64,000 nt of DNA from Clostridiales bacterium (GTDB taxonomy: Bacteria > Bacillota > Clostridia > Oscillospirales > CAG-272), in contig DPGK01000029.1 of assembly GCA_003523225.1 (NCBI GenBank), positions 129,175-193,174 of the forward strand, in the 5' to 3' direction. Below, in pieces: positions 63,780 to 64,000 of the stretch. The notes below the pieces were generated by a model, which saw only the letters and a program-made list of their open reading frames with translations, searched no databases and was not told where the DNA came from. A program made the position numbers and the translations under genes. The first letter of the stretch is position 1, and each line of letters starts with the position of its first letter.

Positions 63780-64000
63780 ATGGCTGATAAGAACAAAAAA
63801 ATGGTTGAGCAAATAACCTCAATGGATGTTGATTTTGCTCAATGGTATACCGACGTTGTCAAAAAAGCTGAGCTTGCCGATTATTCCGGAGTCAAGGGCT
63901 GCATGATAATCCGTCCCTACGGCTACGCCATCTGGGAGAATATACAGCACATACTTGACGCTGAGTTCAAGCGGCTCGGTCACGAGAATGTTTATATGCC
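63780..64000 (+). CDS. proS: Prolyl-tRNA synthetase, N-terminal part
   Basis: Only the first 73 codons are in the window; the gene runs off the right edge. The translation [20 protein letters not shown], then [18 protein letters not shown] and [17 protein letters not shown], matches the start of the short, eukaryote/archaea-like ProS found in many Clostridia. The AAAGGA ribosome site is about 10 bases before the ATG. The enzyme charges tRNA-Pro. The leader is short, and no T-box is seen. Confidence 0.9.
   Translation, partial: MADKNKKMVEQITSMDVDFAQWYTDVVKKAELADYSGVKGCMIIRPYGYAIWENIQHILDAEFKRLGHENVYM

Noticed and set aside
1..64000. CRISPR arrays, tRNA/rRNA genes, prophage or insertion sequences
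   Set aside because: No regularly spaced repeats, tRNA-like cloverleafs, rRNA sequence, transposase or integrase motifs were recognised in reading the window.

Overview
The window looks like a chromosome segment from a spore-forming, anaerobic member of the Clostridia, of the Oscillospirales or Christensenellales kind. The evidence is the sporulation genes (a CotF-type coat protein, SpoVB, YabP, YabQ), a Firmicutes-style cdaA-cdaR pair, the rqcP-yabP-yabQ-divIC block, the single-chain 1231-residue PurL, and many near-consensus sigma-A promoters (TTGACA-17-TATAAT). Base composition is moderately GC-rich. No rRNA, tRNA, CRISPR array, phage or insertion sequence was found. The taxonomic placement is an inference from gene content only.

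Layout. 1-10.5 kb is an accessory region: a lipoprotein with beta-helix-like repeats, a metallo-beta-lactamase-fold lipoprotein, a coat protein, a divergent pair (FAD oxidoreductase and pectate-lyase-fold lipoprotein), and a coupled iron alcohol dehydrogenase and AraD pair. 10.6-27 kb is a dense plus-strand housekeeping and sporulation block: cdaA, cdaR, a COG2509 flavoprotein, an RseC-like protein, recJ, relA/spoT, dtd, hemZ, spoVB, mazG, rqcP, yabP, yabQ, divIC and a six-helix membrane protein. 27-36.5 kb holds a VanY-type peptidase with a long structured leader, a one-chain fusion of an MFS transporter with a GH2 glycosidase, a heterodimeric ABC exporter and two small proteins of unknown function. 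36.5-42.8 kb is a tightly overlapping minus-strand operon: a multidomain CoA-disulfide-reductase/rhodanese/siroheme-reductase-like/ferredoxin protein followed by a FecBCD-type importer, with a divergent LysR regulator. After vanW and sir2 comes an 11-gene purine operon (44.75-58.7 kb). The end holds a wall-anchored repeat protein, ftsH, a DUF4434 protein and the start of proS.

How the genes work together. The purine operon is the clearest system. A sigma-A promoter is followed by an RNA matching the ZTP (pfl) riboswitch, whose conserved 3' strand runs into a terminator, then purE-purC-purF-purM-(formate/nitrite transporter)-purN-purO-like IMP cyclohydrolase-stand-alone AICAR transformylase-purD-purL-fhs. 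A formate channel and formate-THF ligase sit beside the two 10-formyl-THF-using transformylases, under a switch expected to sense ZMP/ZTP, the signal of 10-formyl-THF shortage. This makes a self-contained one-carbon supply loop. purB, purA, guaA/B and purK are not in the window.

The most unusual items are the MFS-GH2 fusion, the LysR/sulfur-redox/FecBCD operon, the formate transporter inside the purine operon, and the structured 5' leader of the VanY-like gene.
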